In this document: piece by piece, positions 42,330 through 51,712 of the stretch
Layout of the letters: every line of letters starts with the position of its first letter
Position numbering within the stretch: the first letter of the stretch is position 1
Origin: Thermohalobaculum sp039805905
GTDB taxonomy: Bacteria > Pseudomonadota > Alphaproteobacteria > Rhodobacterales > Rhodobacteraceae
DNA length: 64,000 nucleotides
Assembly: GCA_039805905.1 (NCBI GenBank)
Contig: JBDIVM010000003.1
Location: 1 to 64,000 of the forward strand
Direction of reading: 5' to 3'
The notes under the pieces: model-generated
Database searches by the model: none
What the model saw: the letters and a program-made list of their open reading frames with translations, nothing else
Told to the model about the DNA's origin: nothing
Program-made: the position numbers and the translations under genes

Positions 42330-44054
42330 TCAGGAACTGCCCCCGGCTCTGTGCGCCTTCAGCGCCGCGACGGCCTCCGGCGTCCATCCCGGAGCTCCTG
42401 TCAGAGCAAGCCAGGCGTCGGCATAGTCCGGGAAGGCATAGCGGTGCCCCTGCCCCAGCGGTGGCGCAACGGCCGTCATCATGTCGAAGGTCAGCTGCAG
42501 GAAGGTCACCACCGGGAACCACGCGAAGTCGGGCAGCACCCCCGGCCCGACCGGCGGCGTCAGCCAGTCCGGGCGGCGCCAGAGCGACACGGGGTCGTAG
42601 AAGGTGACGGCGTCGTTCGCATACTGCAGATAGAGAATGCGGAACGAACCCCAGCTTGCCGTGGCTGCGGGCTGCGCGCCGCCCGCCCCCATGAAGCGGA
42701 TCACCGATCCGTCGCGGAAGGCCGGCAGCCAGGCGGGCGTGCCCGGGTTCCGGTTGCGCGTCGCCTCGCTCCAGGTCGGGCTGTTGAACGGCGGACCCGA
42801 CCAGAGCGCACCATGATAGGGATCGCTGACGACCTGATGCAGATCGTGGCTGAGGTCGGAATTGTAGGATCCGAGGCTGAGGCCGTGCAGATACAGCCGG
42901 GGACGGGCCTCGCGCGGAAGGTCGCGCCAGTATCCGTAGACGCTGGCAAACACCGCCCGGGCGGCCTCGAGCCCGTATTCCGGCTCGGCCAGCACCGCGA
43001 TCCAGCTCGCGAGGTAGGAATACTGGACCGCTACGGTGGCGACATCGCCGCCCAGGACATATTCGAGCGCCGACTGGCTTTCGGGGTCGACCCACCCCGT
43101 GCCGGTCGGCGTGACGATGACAAGGGTCGAGCGGTCGAACGCCCCGATCCGGATCAGCTCGGCCAGCGCCAGCTCGGCGCGCGCCTCCGGCTCGTCGGCC
43201 GAGTTGAGGCCGACATAGACCCGCAGCGGCTCCAGCGCGGGCCGCCCCGTGGCGGCCTCGATCCCGGCGCGGTCCGGCCCGGCCGCGACCATCGCCCGGC
43301 CGGTCCGCCCGAGCCCCTCCCATGACAGCCGCGATCCGGGCGAGCCGGCCTTCAGCGGGTCGGTCGGCTGCAGGCTCGTCTCCTCGAAGGTGCCGTCGAG
43401 CGCCCGGAACGAGGCGTCTGCGGCGTGCATGGCGCCTCGCACCAGCACGCCGTTGCCGATCGACCAGAACAGGAAAGCCGTCAGCACGACGGACACCAGC
43501 AGGGCGACCCGGCGGGGCAGCCGGCCTTCGATCCTGCGCGACAGGGCGCGGATCGTCACGCCGAACAGCCGCGCGAGCACGAGGAGGACGGCGAAGACGA
43601 CCACCGCCACCGCCAGGACGGTCGCCCGCCCGGCGTTGTCGATCGGCTCCATCCCCATCAGGTCGCGGAGCCGGTTCTGCCAGCCCGCCGACCACCACAG
43701 GGCAAGCCCCGCCGCTGCGGTGCAGGCGACCGTGGCGGCGAGAATCAGGGACGGCCTGTCGAGCAGACGCAGCCTCGGCAGCTCGAGCCAGCGTCCGAAC
43801 CAGTGGATCGCCGCGACGATCCCGTAACCGGCGGCAAAGCTGAATCCGCCGAGCGCGCCCTGGACCACCGGAGGCCGGGGCACGAGGCTCGGTGTCAGGG
43901 AAGCAGCAAAGAACAGCGTGCCGAGGATCAGCGCCGGCGGCGAGAAATTCAGCCAGCCGGCGACGCCGGTCCGGCGACCCGCCGGTTTCGGTGCGCCGCC
44001 CGCGGAAGCGCCGGTCCCGCTGCCGAGAGTCATCTGTGACACCTGCCTGACCAT
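42330..44054 (-). CDS. membrane-anchored alpha/beta-hydrolase (Abhydrolase_9)
   Basis: A 574-residue protein. The N-terminal half has four to five helices and the typical ASLTPSLVPRPPVVQG block of the Abhydrolase_9 N-terminal domain. The C-terminal half is a serine-hydrolase domain with nucleophile elbow HGLSLGSYNS and a DFAWFPVVTFLQL region near the end. Proteins of this type are widespread and uncharacterised. An internal ATG at 44033 with AGGTG upstream is an equally plausible start. Upstream the YcaQ-like gene runs in the same direction (gap 112 bases). Confidence 0.85.
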   Translation of the reverse strand: MVRQVSQMTLGSGTGASAGGAPKPAGRRTGVAGWLNFSPPALILGTLFFAASLTPSLVPRPPVVQGALGGFSFAAGYGIVAAIHWFGRWLELPRLRLLDRPSLILAATVACTAAAGLALWWSAGWQNRLRDLMGMEPIDNAGRATVLAVAVVVFAVLLVLARLFGVTIRALSRRIEGRLPRRVALLVSVVLTAFLFWSIGNGVLVRGAMHAADASFRALDGTFEETSLQPTDPLKAGSPGSRLSWEGLGRTGRAMVAAGPDRAGIEAATGRPALEPLRVYVGLNSADEPEARAELALAELIRIGAFDRSTLVIVTPTGTGWVDPESQSALEYVLGGDVATVAVQYSYLASWIAVLAEPEYGLEAARAVFASVYGYWRDLPREARPRLYLHGLSLGSYNSDLSHDLHQVVSDPYHGALWSGPPFNSPTWSEATRNRNPGTPAWLPAFRDGSVIRFMGAGGAQPAATASWGSFRILYLQYANDAVTFYDPVSLWRRPDWLTPPVGPGVLPDFAWFPVVTFLQLTFDMMTAVAPPLGQGHRYAFPDYADAWLALTGAPGWTPEAVAALKAHRAGGSS

Positions 44055-44166
44055 GGATTCGACCCGGCCGGCAGGTTAGCACGGCGGCGGCGTGCCGCGC
44101 GACAGCCGGCGCGGGATCTCGCGTCCCTGTTCCGCGCACCCCTCTACCATGTGCCCGGCGGCCGGA

Positions 44167-45372
44167 TCAGCGGCCCGGTCCGGCCCCTCCTGTCCAGCAG
44201 ACCCGGTCGGCACCGGTGAAGCGGCGATAGCGTTCGACCTCGGCCTCCAGCCTGGCGAGGCGCTGCCGGGATGATCGGACTCCGGGCTCGAACCAGAGGC
44301 CCGTGACCACGAGGGATCCGGCCTCGCGGTCGCACTTCATGTCGATCCGGCCGATCAGCCGGTTCCCCTCCAGCAGCGGACACACATAGTAGCCGTACTC
44401 CCGCCGCGCCGCCGGGACGAAGACCTCGATCCGGTAGCGGAAGCCGAACAGCCTTTCGGTGCGGTTGCGTTCGCGGATCGCGGGATCGAAGGGGCTGAGG
44501 ATGCGCAGCCGGTCCGGCGGCGGCGGTGCCGCACGGGCCTCGGCCGCGACATCCGGGCGGGCGAAGGCGCGGCGCGGCCGGCCGTCGGCGCCCTCGATGG
44601 CGACTTCGACCAGATCGCTGCCGCTGTGCCGCCGGCACCAGTCTGCCGCCTCCGCCGGCGTGACCGAGTCCCAGAAGGCGGCGATCTCGCCCGAGGTGGC
44701 GAAGCCCAGCCGGTCGAGCGCCGAACTGCAGGCCCAGTCGATGAACGCGCCCTCGTCCGGCATCTCTGCCCGGTCGGCACCGGGGATCACCCGCTCGGTC
44801 AGGTCATAGGCCTTCTGGAAGCCGCGCCGGTGGCAGACCGCCAGCCGCCCGGTGCGCCAGAGGTATTCGAGCGCCGTCTTCGAGGGGTGCCAGTCCCACC
44901 ACCCGCCATTGGCCTTCCGCTCGCCGCTGCCGAGGTCGCGGGCGAGCGTCGGACCGCGCCGCTCGACATGTGACACGACCTCGTCGAGCATCTCGAGGAA
45001 CCCGGGCCGGTGCCAGCCCGTCCAGCGCGCGCGGATGCGGCTTTCGCTGCGGGCGAAGCGCGGGCGCCAGTAGGGGAAGAAGCGGGTCGGGATGATGGCC
45101 GCATCATGGGTCCAGTTCTCGAACAGCGCCCGGTCCTGCTCGATCAGCCGCTTGAGTTGCGCGGGCCTGTAGGTCTGGTTGCGGGCGAACAGGATCATGT
45201 CGTGGGCCCTGGCGACCGTGTTGATGCTGTCGACCTGGACGAAACCGAGCCGCTCGATCAGCGCAAGCAGATCCGCAGCCGTCTGCCGGGGCCGGGGGTC
45301 GTCGGCGAGGGCATGGCGGGCCAGGAACAGGTTCCGGGCCTGGGCATTGGGAATGCGGGGAACTGCGGCCAT
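44167..45372 (-). CDS. YcaQ/AlkZ-type winged-helix DNA glycosylase
   Basis: A 401-residue HTH_42 protein of the family that unhooks DNA interstrand crosslinks and repairs alkylated bases. The catalytic QxQ/QxD motif appears as FVQVDSINTVARAHD (about residue 44), and FENWTHDAAIIPTRFFPYW and LSPFDPAIRERNRTERLFGF are typical. The C-terminal block MKCDREAGSLVVTGLWFEPG completes the family. It acts in the cytoplasm on alkylated DNA. Preceded by the repeat-containing terminator region. Confidence 0.92.
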   Translation of the reverse strand: MAAVPRIPNAQARNLFLARHALADDPRPRQTAADLLALIERLGFVQVDSINTVARAHDMILFARNQTYRPAQLKRLIEQDRALFENWTHDAAIIPTRFFPYWRPRFARSESRIRARWTGWHRPGFLEMLDEVVSHVERRGPTLARDLGSGERKANGGWWDWHPSKTALEYLWRTGRLAVCHRRGFQKAYDLTERVIPGADRAEMPDEGAFIDWACSSALDRLGFATSGEIAAFWDSVTPAEAADWCRRHSGSDLVEVAIEGADGRPRRAFARPDVAAEARAAPPPPDRLRILSPFDPAIRERNRTERLFGFRYRIEVFVPAARREYGYYVCPLLEGNRLIGRIDMKCDREAGSLVVTGLWFEPGVRSSRQRLARLEAEVERYRRFTGADRVCWTGGAGPGR

Positions 45373-45499
45373 CGGCTACTGGTAGCGGGCGGCGTCGGCC
45401 CCGGCAACCGGACCCGGGGACCGAAAAACCGCGGTTGCGCACAACTGCCGGTTGAGTATTCTGGCGCGCGTTAGGTTCAGAAACGCGCGTATCGCCTCG

Positions 45500-45555
45500 G
45501 CCGCCCAAGCCTCTTGGCAAGTCTCTTGGCAGATCTCTTGGGCGGCGATTTTTTT
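45500..45555 (+). terminator. terminator built on three direct repeats
   Basis: GCCGCCCAAG (45500-45509) pairs perfectly with CTTGGGCGGC (45537-45546), followed by GA and seven T (45549-45555). Inside are three copies of TCTTGGC-like sequence (CTCTTGGCAA, GTCTCTTGGC, GATCTCTTGG), each of which can also pair with CCCAAG. The outer stem would be a strong intrinsic terminator, and alternative hairpins are possible. No gene ends before it on this strand, so it may end a short RNA or attenuate the downstream gene at 45692. Confidence 0.7.
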
Positions 45556-45691
45556 CGTGTGGTGCGTGAAGCATCCCGAAACGAACTCGCGCCGCGCGTG
45601 TTGTCGGTTCTGGGGCGAGTTCAACGATCACGTGTATCGCCCGCTGCATGGGCGCCGGCTGATGCTGGCGGATTCGGTTGAGGGTGGGGGG

Positions 45692-46039
45692 ATGATCGAA
45701 ACGTTCGGCTGCGTCCTGCACCGCTGGCTCGCACCCTTTGCGGCGGGCTTCCTGATGTCTGCGGCCACTCTCTCAGCCAAACCCGGCCCGGCGATGGCCT
45801 GTGCCGCGGCCGGCTTGGTCTTCCTTCTCGCGGGCCTCCCGACCGGGGGCAGGGTGATCCGGCGCTTGACCGGCAGCATGTGGGAGACGATCCCGGCGCA
45901 GCGGCGAGAGGTGCACCGGTTGCCCGCGATCCCGGCAAAAAAGCGCCGCCCCGAGGGGAGGGGCGGCGAGGGGGGGAACTCCACATTCCGACAGGAACCG
46001 ATGCGGAACCGGGATTTCCCGTATGGCAGACCGCGTTGA
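45692..46039 (+). CDS. small membrane protein, function unknown
   Basis: About 115 residues from an ATG preceded by GAGGGTGGGGGG. Two hydrophobic segments are present (LAPFAAGFLMSAATL and AMACAAAGLVFLLAGLPT), then a basic tail. No family is recognised. The tail region contains a hairpin that works as a terminator on the other strand, so either the gene is short-tailed or the coding call is only partly right. Confidence 0.45.
   Translation: MIETFGCVLHRWLAPFAAGFLMSAATLSAKPGPAMACAAAGLVFLLAGLPTGGRVIRRLTGSMWETIPAQRREVHRLPAIPAKKRRPEGRGGEGGNSTFRQEPMRNRDFPYGRPR
45937..45968 (-). terminator. intrinsic terminator on the minus strand
   Basis: On the minus strand CGCCGCCCC (45968-45960) and GGGGCGGCG (45952-45944) form a perfect nine-base-pair stem with a seven-base loop, followed by C and six T (45942-45937). 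It is a textbook intrinsic terminator for transcription arriving from the tRNA-Lys side. Confidence 0.75.
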
Positions 46040-46245
46040 CAGCTTCGTGACAGATCGAAGGAGAATGGGTGCAGCGCACGGGCTTCCCGCACCGGCGCCG
46101 ACGCAGCGTGCGGCCTGAACCCGGAACGACGCGCGGCCCCCGGGTCAGGCCCGGCGCCGGGCAGGAGACGCAGGCATCCGGTCGCCCGGTGGCCGCCGGC
46201 ATTCCTGCCGGCAACCATCCGCACCGCCTGATCCGCAGGGAAGGT

Positions 46246-46321
<76 letters not shown>

Positions 46322-46442
46322 GGAGTGCGGGTCATCTACGCGGCGCGGTCGCGCGCGTCAAGGGGCTGGGCTGCGGTCATTGCACCCGTTCCACCGGCGT
46401 CGCGGCCGCGGCACCCGAGCGTCCGGCCGTGACCGGACCGCT

Positions 46443-47420
46443 TCAGGCCGCCTGGGGATAGCGCACCTGGCGCGCGTCCTCGGCAAAGGCGTCGAGCCGC
46501 TTCTCCCACAGCGCCCCCGGCCAGCGCAGGCTCATCGACCGCGCCCTCGGCTCGTAGACCGCGGTGTAGAGCGTCCCGAACCCTGCCCCGAAGGCGGTCG
46601 AGTAGAGCGGCGGGCGCAGGAAGGCAGAGACGAACTTCTCCTTCGGTTCGCGGTGCAGGGTCAGGCGCTGGAGCAGGTAGCGCTCGCGCTCGACGGTTGC
46701 GGTAAAGCGGGCGTGGCTCGACCACTCGACCCGCTCCTGATGGTTGGTGGCGACCGCCGCGTGGGTCAGGATCGCTGGCCGGTCCGGCGCCAGATAGGCG
46801 GTGAGGAACGCCCGCTTCCGGTCGACCGCCGTCACGTTGTAGCTCATGTGGCAGGGAATCCGCTCGAGCGCCCGACCCGCCTCGGCCGCGCTCTCGCAGG
46901 TCTGCAGCAGGTAGCGCAGGATCAGCGGCACGCCGAAGCCGTCGCCAACCACCCGGCGGCCGCCGAAGGTCAGCGACACCGCGAGCCCGGCATCGTTGAT
47001 GCCGTCGACCAGTCCCCAGAGTCCGTCCGAGGCGCCCATCACCGCCCTGCCCTGCCAGCCGGTGCGCAAGAGCAGCGCATCGAACGCGCCGGGGCTGTAA
47101 TCGTAGTTCCTGACCAGCACCGGCTCGGCGCCGGGCCAGATCGCCTGGCTGCAGCCCGAGAGGTAGGGTGGCGGGCAGTAGAAGCTGAGGAAGCGCGCCT
47201 GATGGTCGCCGCCGCCGGCCTGCTCGCAGAGCGCCTCGTAGAGCGGCACGATCTCGGGCATGTGGGCCTTCAGTGCCGCCAGCCCGTCGCGATAGGCCGG
47301 CCGCGCCGCCACCCCCTCGCGGCTCCACCAGGCGCGGTAGGCCGGCCAGTATTCGCGGAACAGCCCGGACCATTTCGGCCCGGGCGTGTCCTCGGCGACC
47401 GCGCGGAACCAGAGCTTCAC
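46443..47420 (-). CDS. C45/IAT-like Ntn-hydrolase (acyltransferase)
   Basis: A 325-residue protein resembling the acyl-CoA:6-aminopenicillanate acyltransferase family (C45). The likely self-cleavage site is Gly89-Cys90 in YLSGCSQAIW, with Cys90 as N-terminal nucleophile after processing. NYDYSPGAFDALLL, WGLVDGINDAGLAVSLTFGG and AVATNHQERVEW match the family. Such enzymes move or remove acyl groups on amines, including small amides and N-acyl polyamines. It is the last gene of the four-gene operon, nine bases after the ATP-grasp gene. Confidence 0.82.
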   Translation of the reverse strand: MKLWFRAVAEDTPGPKWSGLFREYWPAYRAWWSREGVAARPAYRDGLAALKAHMPEIVPLYEALCEQAGGGDHQARFLSFYCPPPYLSGCSQAIWPGAEPVLVRNYDYSPGAFDALLLRTGWQGRAVMGASDGLWGLVDGINDAGLAVSLTFGGRRVVGDGFGVPLILRYLLQTCESAAEAGRALERIPCHMSYNVTAVDRKRAFLTAYLAPDRPAILTHAAVATNHQERVEWSSHARFTATVERERYLLQRLTLHREPKEKFVSAFLRPPLYSTAFGAGFGTLYTAVYEPRARSMSLRWPGALWEKRLDAFAEDARQVRYPQAA

Positions 47421-47429
47421 GGGCGCCGC

Positions 47430-48881
47430 CTAGAGCATCTTGAAGGCGGGATCCGCGAGGGCCTGGGCCGAGGGCAGCGGACGGGCCGCGAAGCTCCGCT
47501 TGATGCCGTGGATCCAGCGCTTCGAGCGGTCGGTCAGCCGGAAGCCGCCGGTCATCGAGCGGCCGCGGGTGACCAGGATGCCGAGATCCGCGCCCTGGTA
47601 GCGGTAGTCGCCGGGCTTCAGGATCCGCAGGAAGAAGGCCTCCTTCTCGGACTCGACGGCCCGGCGGTGATAATCGAAGCGGTCGAACACCACCCTCCCG
47701 TCGTCCAGCATCCGGTAGATCCCGGTCTCGGGCGCCTGAGTGACGATGTCGACGGTGTCGTCGGTGTGCTTGATCACCATCTGCGACCAGGTGTCGATCA
47801 TCTCGGGGTCGGCCCAGCGCGCGTTCAGCGCCTCGATGTCGAGGTCGAACTTCTGGCCCGAGAACTCGAGCAGGTGGAACAGGAACAGGGGCGCATCCGC
47901 ATGCGCGAAGGCCGCATGGTTGGTCATCGACGAAGCGCCGGTGATGCGCGGATTGAGCTCGCCGAGCCAGATATCGCCGTTCTTCCGCTCGATCAGGAAA
48001 TCGAGCTCGAAATAGCCGCGATAGCCTTCCTTGCGCAGCTGTTCGCCGAACTTGAAGGTCAGCTCGCGTGCGCGCTGCCGGGTCTTCGGCGGGAAGGCGG
48101 TGGCGAAGATCTCGTTGCCGCACCAGCCGCCGCGATAGGGGGTCAGCTCCGGGAAGCCGACGAGTTCGGTCATCAGCGGGCCGACGATGGTTCCGCCCTT
48201 CGTGGCGCAGGCCTCGATCGCCGAGCCGCGGCAGTCGATCCGCTTCATGATCTTGATCTCGCCCTGGCCGACGATCTCGTGCTCGTGGCGGCGGAAGTCG
48301 GCCTCGGACCTGATGAAGAAGGTGGTGTGCCCGGAATCGCCATAGGCCGACTGCAGCACGAGATCGGCGCCAAGCCCGGCCTTCTCGCAGACCCGTTTCA
48401 GATGCGCGTAGTCCTTCACCTCGGAGAGGGCGTTCGGCACCGACGGCACGCCGGCCTTGTTGCCGATGCGCACCGTCTCGATCTTGTTGTCGACCCGGCT
48501 CCGCAGCTTCGCCTTCGGGAACCAGACCTCGCAGCCAAGCTCCTTCGCCAGCTTCTCGGTGGTCTCGTCGAACATCAGGAATACCAGCTTCGGCTTGCCG
48601 CCGCGCCGCTTGACGAGGTCGACCACCTCCTTGTGCTTCAGGAGGTAGTTGTTGATGTCCTCGATCGACTGGAATTCGGCGTGCGGCTGCTCGGATGGCA
48701 CGAACACGTTCGGATGCCGGCCGTCATAGCAGTCGATATAGCTGATGTACTTGAAGTTCTTCACCCACTCGTCGATCCCGAGCAGGTTGAAGTTGGTCGC
48801 CGAGACGAAATAGATCGGCGTCTCGTTGCGGTGGAAGTAACGCCGGACTTCCGAGATGTTCTTCAGGACCTTCCGCGCCAT
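47430..48881 (-). CDS. ATP-grasp ligase (biotin-carboxylase-like)
   Basis: A 483-residue ATP-grasp protein. The N-terminal preATP-grasp part has PIYFVSATNFNLLGIDEWVK; the ATP-binding core includes VLQSAYGDSGHTTFFI, IKIMKRIDCRGSA and the metal-binding ELDFLIERKNGDIWLGELNPR followed by ITGASS. It is annotated in relatives as biotin carboxylase-like, but no biotin partner is present, so formation of an amide between a carboxylate and an amine is more likely (inference). It sits between the decarboxylase and the Ntn hydrolase in one operon. Confidence 0.82.
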   Translation of the reverse strand: MARKVLKNISEVRRYFHRNETPIYFVSATNFNLLGIDEWVKNFKYISYIDCYDGRHPNVFVPSEQPHAEFQSIEDINNYLLKHKEVVDLVKRRGGKPKLVFLMFDETTEKLAKELGCEVWFPKAKLRSRVDNKIETVRIGNKAGVPSVPNALSEVKDYAHLKRVCEKAGLGADLVLQSAYGDSGHTTFFIRSEADFRRHEHEIVGQGEIKIMKRIDCRGSAIEACATKGGTIVGPLMTELVGFPELTPYRGGWCGNEIFATAFPPKTRQRARELTFKFGEQLRKEGYRGYFELDFLIERKNGDIWLGELNPRITGASSMTNHAAFAHADAPLFLFHLLEFSGQKFDLDIEALNARWADPEMIDTWSQMVIKHTDDTVDIVTQAPETGIYRMLDDGRVVFDRFDYHRRAVESEKEAFFLRILKPGDYRYQGADLGILVTRGRSMTGGFRLTDRSKRWIHGIKRSFAARPLPSAQALADPAFKML

Positions 48882-48913
48882 TCTTGTTCTCCCTGTTGTC
48901 GTTGTGTGGCCTC

Positions 48914-51655
48914 TTATGTTGCGGCGTAGCGCGCTAGTGCCTCGTCGGTGAAGACCCGCAGCCCCAGATCGGGCCGGTAACCGTGGATCTCGCTGACATC
49001 GAGCGCCCGCATGAAGGCGAGGATCCCGGGGCTCACCACCTGCCCCGGCACCAGGATCGGGAAGCCCGGCGGGTAGGGGATGACGAAGGAGGCCGAGACC
49101 ACCTCGCGCCCGGACTTCATCTCGGCGTCGATCTCGCGCCCGAGTTCCAGATAGTCGCAGTTCTCCTCGTCATAGGCGAGGAAGAAGGCTGCGCGGATGT
49201 CGCCATGCGGCATGTTCGGGCTCGAACGGAACGCCTGGTGGAAGCGCGAAAAGTCCGGCAGCGGCGGCAGGTCGACCGTCAGGCTCCTGACCCGGTGCTC
49301 GAAGGCGCGCTTCTCCATCTTCGAGGCATCGTCGTGGAGGTCGTCGAGTTCCCTCGCGATCTCGACCAGAACTTCGATCAGGTAGGCGACAGACGAGCGC
49401 GTGGTCCCGATGTTGGTCATGAACAGCACGGTATTGCGCGACGTCTTGTTGATCTGGATCCCGTACTTGTCCATCAGGATCCGGGTCTTGAAGGTGTTGC
49501 CGTCCCAGCCGGTGCCGCCCACTGCCAGCGTGATGCGTGTGGCGTCGAGCACGAATTCGTCCCTCGCCCAAGACTCCCAGACGTCCGACCAGCCCTGCTC
49601 AGAGTCGTAATACGAGCCGATGCCGCTCTCGCGGTACTGCTCGGGGATCATGTCACCGGCGGTCAGCACCCTGAAGTATTTCTGCAGCAGCGGATGGGTG
49701 GCGATCGCCCGGCGCATTGCCATCGCCGCCTCGACCTGGCGCTGCACGAACTCGAAGCCCTCGAGCTCGACCTGGCGGCGCCCGACATCGAGCGAGGCGA
49801 TGATCTGGTAGTTGGGCGAGGTCGAGGTGTGGGTCATGTAGGCCTCGTGGAAGGCCTGCTCCACCTCGCCCTTGAAGTCCTGGTCGTTGACGTGGATCAT
49901 CGAGCCCTGCCGGAGCGCCGTCAGGGTCTTGTGGGTCGACTGCGTCGCATAGACCCGCACCCGCGCGTCGGGCGGCGCCACCAGCCGGCTGTCCAGCCAG
50001 GCCGACTCGTCGGCATCCTTAAGCCCTTTGAGCTGCTCGTCCCACGCGGTCGCCTGGGCCGGGCTCCGCAGCCGCTCACGCAGGGTGTTGGCGGCGTTCA
50101 TCGCCGTGCGCTGCCGGTAGGTCGGGCCGAAGCGGGCGAAGGCGAACCAGGCCTCGTCCCAGAGGAAGACGAGGTCGGGCTTGATGGCGAGGCATTCCTC
50201 CATGACCCGCTCGACATTGTAGACGATGCCATCGAAGGTGCAGTTGGTGAGCAGCAGCATCCGCACCCGGTCCAGTTCGCCCGCCTCCCTGAACTGCAGC
50301 AGCCGGTGCTTGATCTCCCTCAAGGGCACCGCGCCGTACATCGACCAGTCGTTCAGCGGGTAGCTGTCGAGGTAGCAGACATGGGCGCCGGCCAGCACCA
50401 GGCCGTAATGGTGAGACTTGTGGCAGTCGCGGTCGACCAGCACGATGTCGCCGGGCCGCACCAGCGCCTGCACCACGATCTTGTTGCAGGTCGAGGTGCC
50501 GTTTGTGGCGAAGAACGTCTGTTTCGCCCCGAAGGCGCGGGCGGCCAGCTCCTGCGCCTGCTTGATCGGGCCGACAGGTTCCAGGAGCGAATCCAGCCCC
50601 CCTGACGTCGCCGAGGTCTCGGCCAGGAAGATGTTCGGCCCATAGAAGGCCCCCATGTCCTGGATCCAGTGCGAGCGCGAGATCGACTTGCCGCGGCTGA
50701 TCGGCAGGGCATGGAACACGCCCGTCGGCTGCTTCGAGTACTCCTTCAGCGCGTTGAAGAACGGCGTCTTGTACCGGGCGTTCACGCCGCGCAGCACGTT
50801 GAGGTGCAGCTCGAGGAAGTCTTCCTGGTTGTAGAACACCCGGCGGCAGCGGCCGAGATCGCGACCGGCGATCTCCTCGACCGAGCGGTCGGTGACCAGA
50901 TAGACGTCGAGCTCGGGTCTGACCCGCGCGATCAGCCGGCAGAGTTCCGGGCCGTATTCGCCCGGCTCGAGCGCGTCGATGTCCTCGTCGCCGACACGGT
51001 TCAGGTATCTGGTCAGGATCTGAAGGGTGTTGCGTGACTTGAGCGTGAGCCCGGGACGAACCACCACGGCCTGGATGTTGTGGTTGAACAGGATCCCGAT
51101 CAGCGCATCCTCAAGGCTCGGAACCACCACCGGCTCGTAGACGAAGGCGTCCTCTGTCCGGCGCATCCGCCCGAGGCTCGCGCGCAGCCAGCGTTCCTGG
51201 TTCTCGGTCAGGTCGTCGGCGATCAGCACCTCGAAATAGGGCCGCGCCAGGGCGCGCGCCTCGATCGGCAGGGTCGACTCGTCCTCGGCCTCGTCGGCCT
51301 CGCTGTCATCGCGGGCGAGCGGGATCGAGCGGCGGCGGTAGGCGCCCGAGGTCAGCGCGCGGACCACGCGGCGCACCGAAAAGGCCAGATCGTCCCAGCT
51401 GCCATGCTCGAGCTGGCGGCGCATGTGTTCGAAGGCGGCGCGGCCGGGGAAGGCCCAGTACATCTCGATCGGCGCGAGCGCGTCGAACAGCCCGCAGGCC
51501 GTGGCGCTCAGCTTCGCGGCGCCGCGTCCGCCGCTGCCGAGATGCGCGAGCCGGTCGATGGTCTCCCTGAGCGCGCTCCAGCGGTCGGCGCGAAGCTGTG
51601 CGGCACTGTAGTAGTCGCCGACCGAGTGGACCGGATCACGGGCGTCATTGGGCAT
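48914..51655 (-). CDS. large Orn/Lys/Arg decarboxylase (PLP, fold I)
   Basis: A 913-residue member of the group III basic amino acid decarboxylases, larger than the usual 710-750. The first 280 residues are an N-terminal response-regulator-like wing plus extra sequence. The catalytic part has FFATNGTSTCNKIVVQALV, DRDCHKSHHYG, LTNCTFDGIVYNVE, DEAWFAFA and the PLP-lysine motif QSTHKTLTALRQG near residue 575. The C-terminal domain has PYPPGFPILVPGQ. The substrate (arginine, lysine or ornithine) cannot be fixed by eye. It presumably supplies the amine used by the operon. Confidence 0.9.
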   Translation of the reverse strand: MPNDARDPVHSVGDYYSAAQLRADRWSALRETIDRLAHLGSGGRGAAKLSATACGLFDALAPIEMYWAFPGRAAFEHMRRQLEHGSWDDLAFSVRRVVRALTSGAYRRRSIPLARDDSEADEAEDESTLPIEARALARPYFEVLIADDLTENQERWLRASLGRMRRTEDAFVYEPVVVPSLEDALIGILFNHNIQAVVVRPGLTLKSRNTLQILTRYLNRVGDEDIDALEPGEYGPELCRLIARVRPELDVYLVTDRSVEEIAGRDLGRCRRVFYNQEDFLELHLNVLRGVNARYKTPFFNALKEYSKQPTGVFHALPISRGKSISRSHWIQDMGAFYGPNIFLAETSATSGGLDSLLEPVGPIKQAQELAARAFGAKQTFFATNGTSTCNKIVVQALVRPGDIVLVDRDCHKSHHYGLVLAGAHVCYLDSYPLNDWSMYGAVPLREIKHRLLQFREAGELDRVRMLLLTNCTFDGIVYNVERVMEECLAIKPDLVFLWDEAWFAFARFGPTYRQRTAMNAANTLRERLRSPAQATAWDEQLKGLKDADESAWLDSRLVAPPDARVRVYATQSTHKTLTALRQGSMIHVNDQDFKGEVEQAFHEAYMTHTSTSPNYQIIASLDVGRRQVELEGFEFVQRQVEAAMAMRRAIATHPLLQKYFRVLTAGDMIPEQYRESGIGSYYDSEQGWSDVWESWARDEFVLDATRITLAVGGTGWDGNTFKTRILMDKYGIQINKTSRNTVLFMTNIGTTRSSVAYLIEVLVEIARELDDLHDDASKMEKRAFEHRVRSLTVDLPPLPDFSRFHQAFRSSPNMPHGDIRAAFFLAYDEENCDYLELGREIDAEMKSGREVVSASFVIPYPPGFPILVPGQVVSPGILAFMRALDVSEIHGYRPDLGLRVFTDEALARYAAT

Positions 51656-51712
51656 TGCCGTCTCCCTCCATGGGCGCCGTATCCGGTCCCGGCTCGCGAT
51701 GACCGGCCGGCC

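Noticed and set aside
45452..45640. Trp-rich leader peptide (several TGG codons across the terminator) as a tryptophan attenuator
   Set aside because: The Trp codons come from the three direct repeats, the frame begins at TTG without a ribosome site, and no trp gene follows.
47430..48881. Acetyl/propionyl-CoA biotin carboxylase
   Set aside because: The ATP-grasp fold is shared, but no biotin carrier or carboxyltransferase is nearby and the N-terminus differs from true biotin carboxylases.
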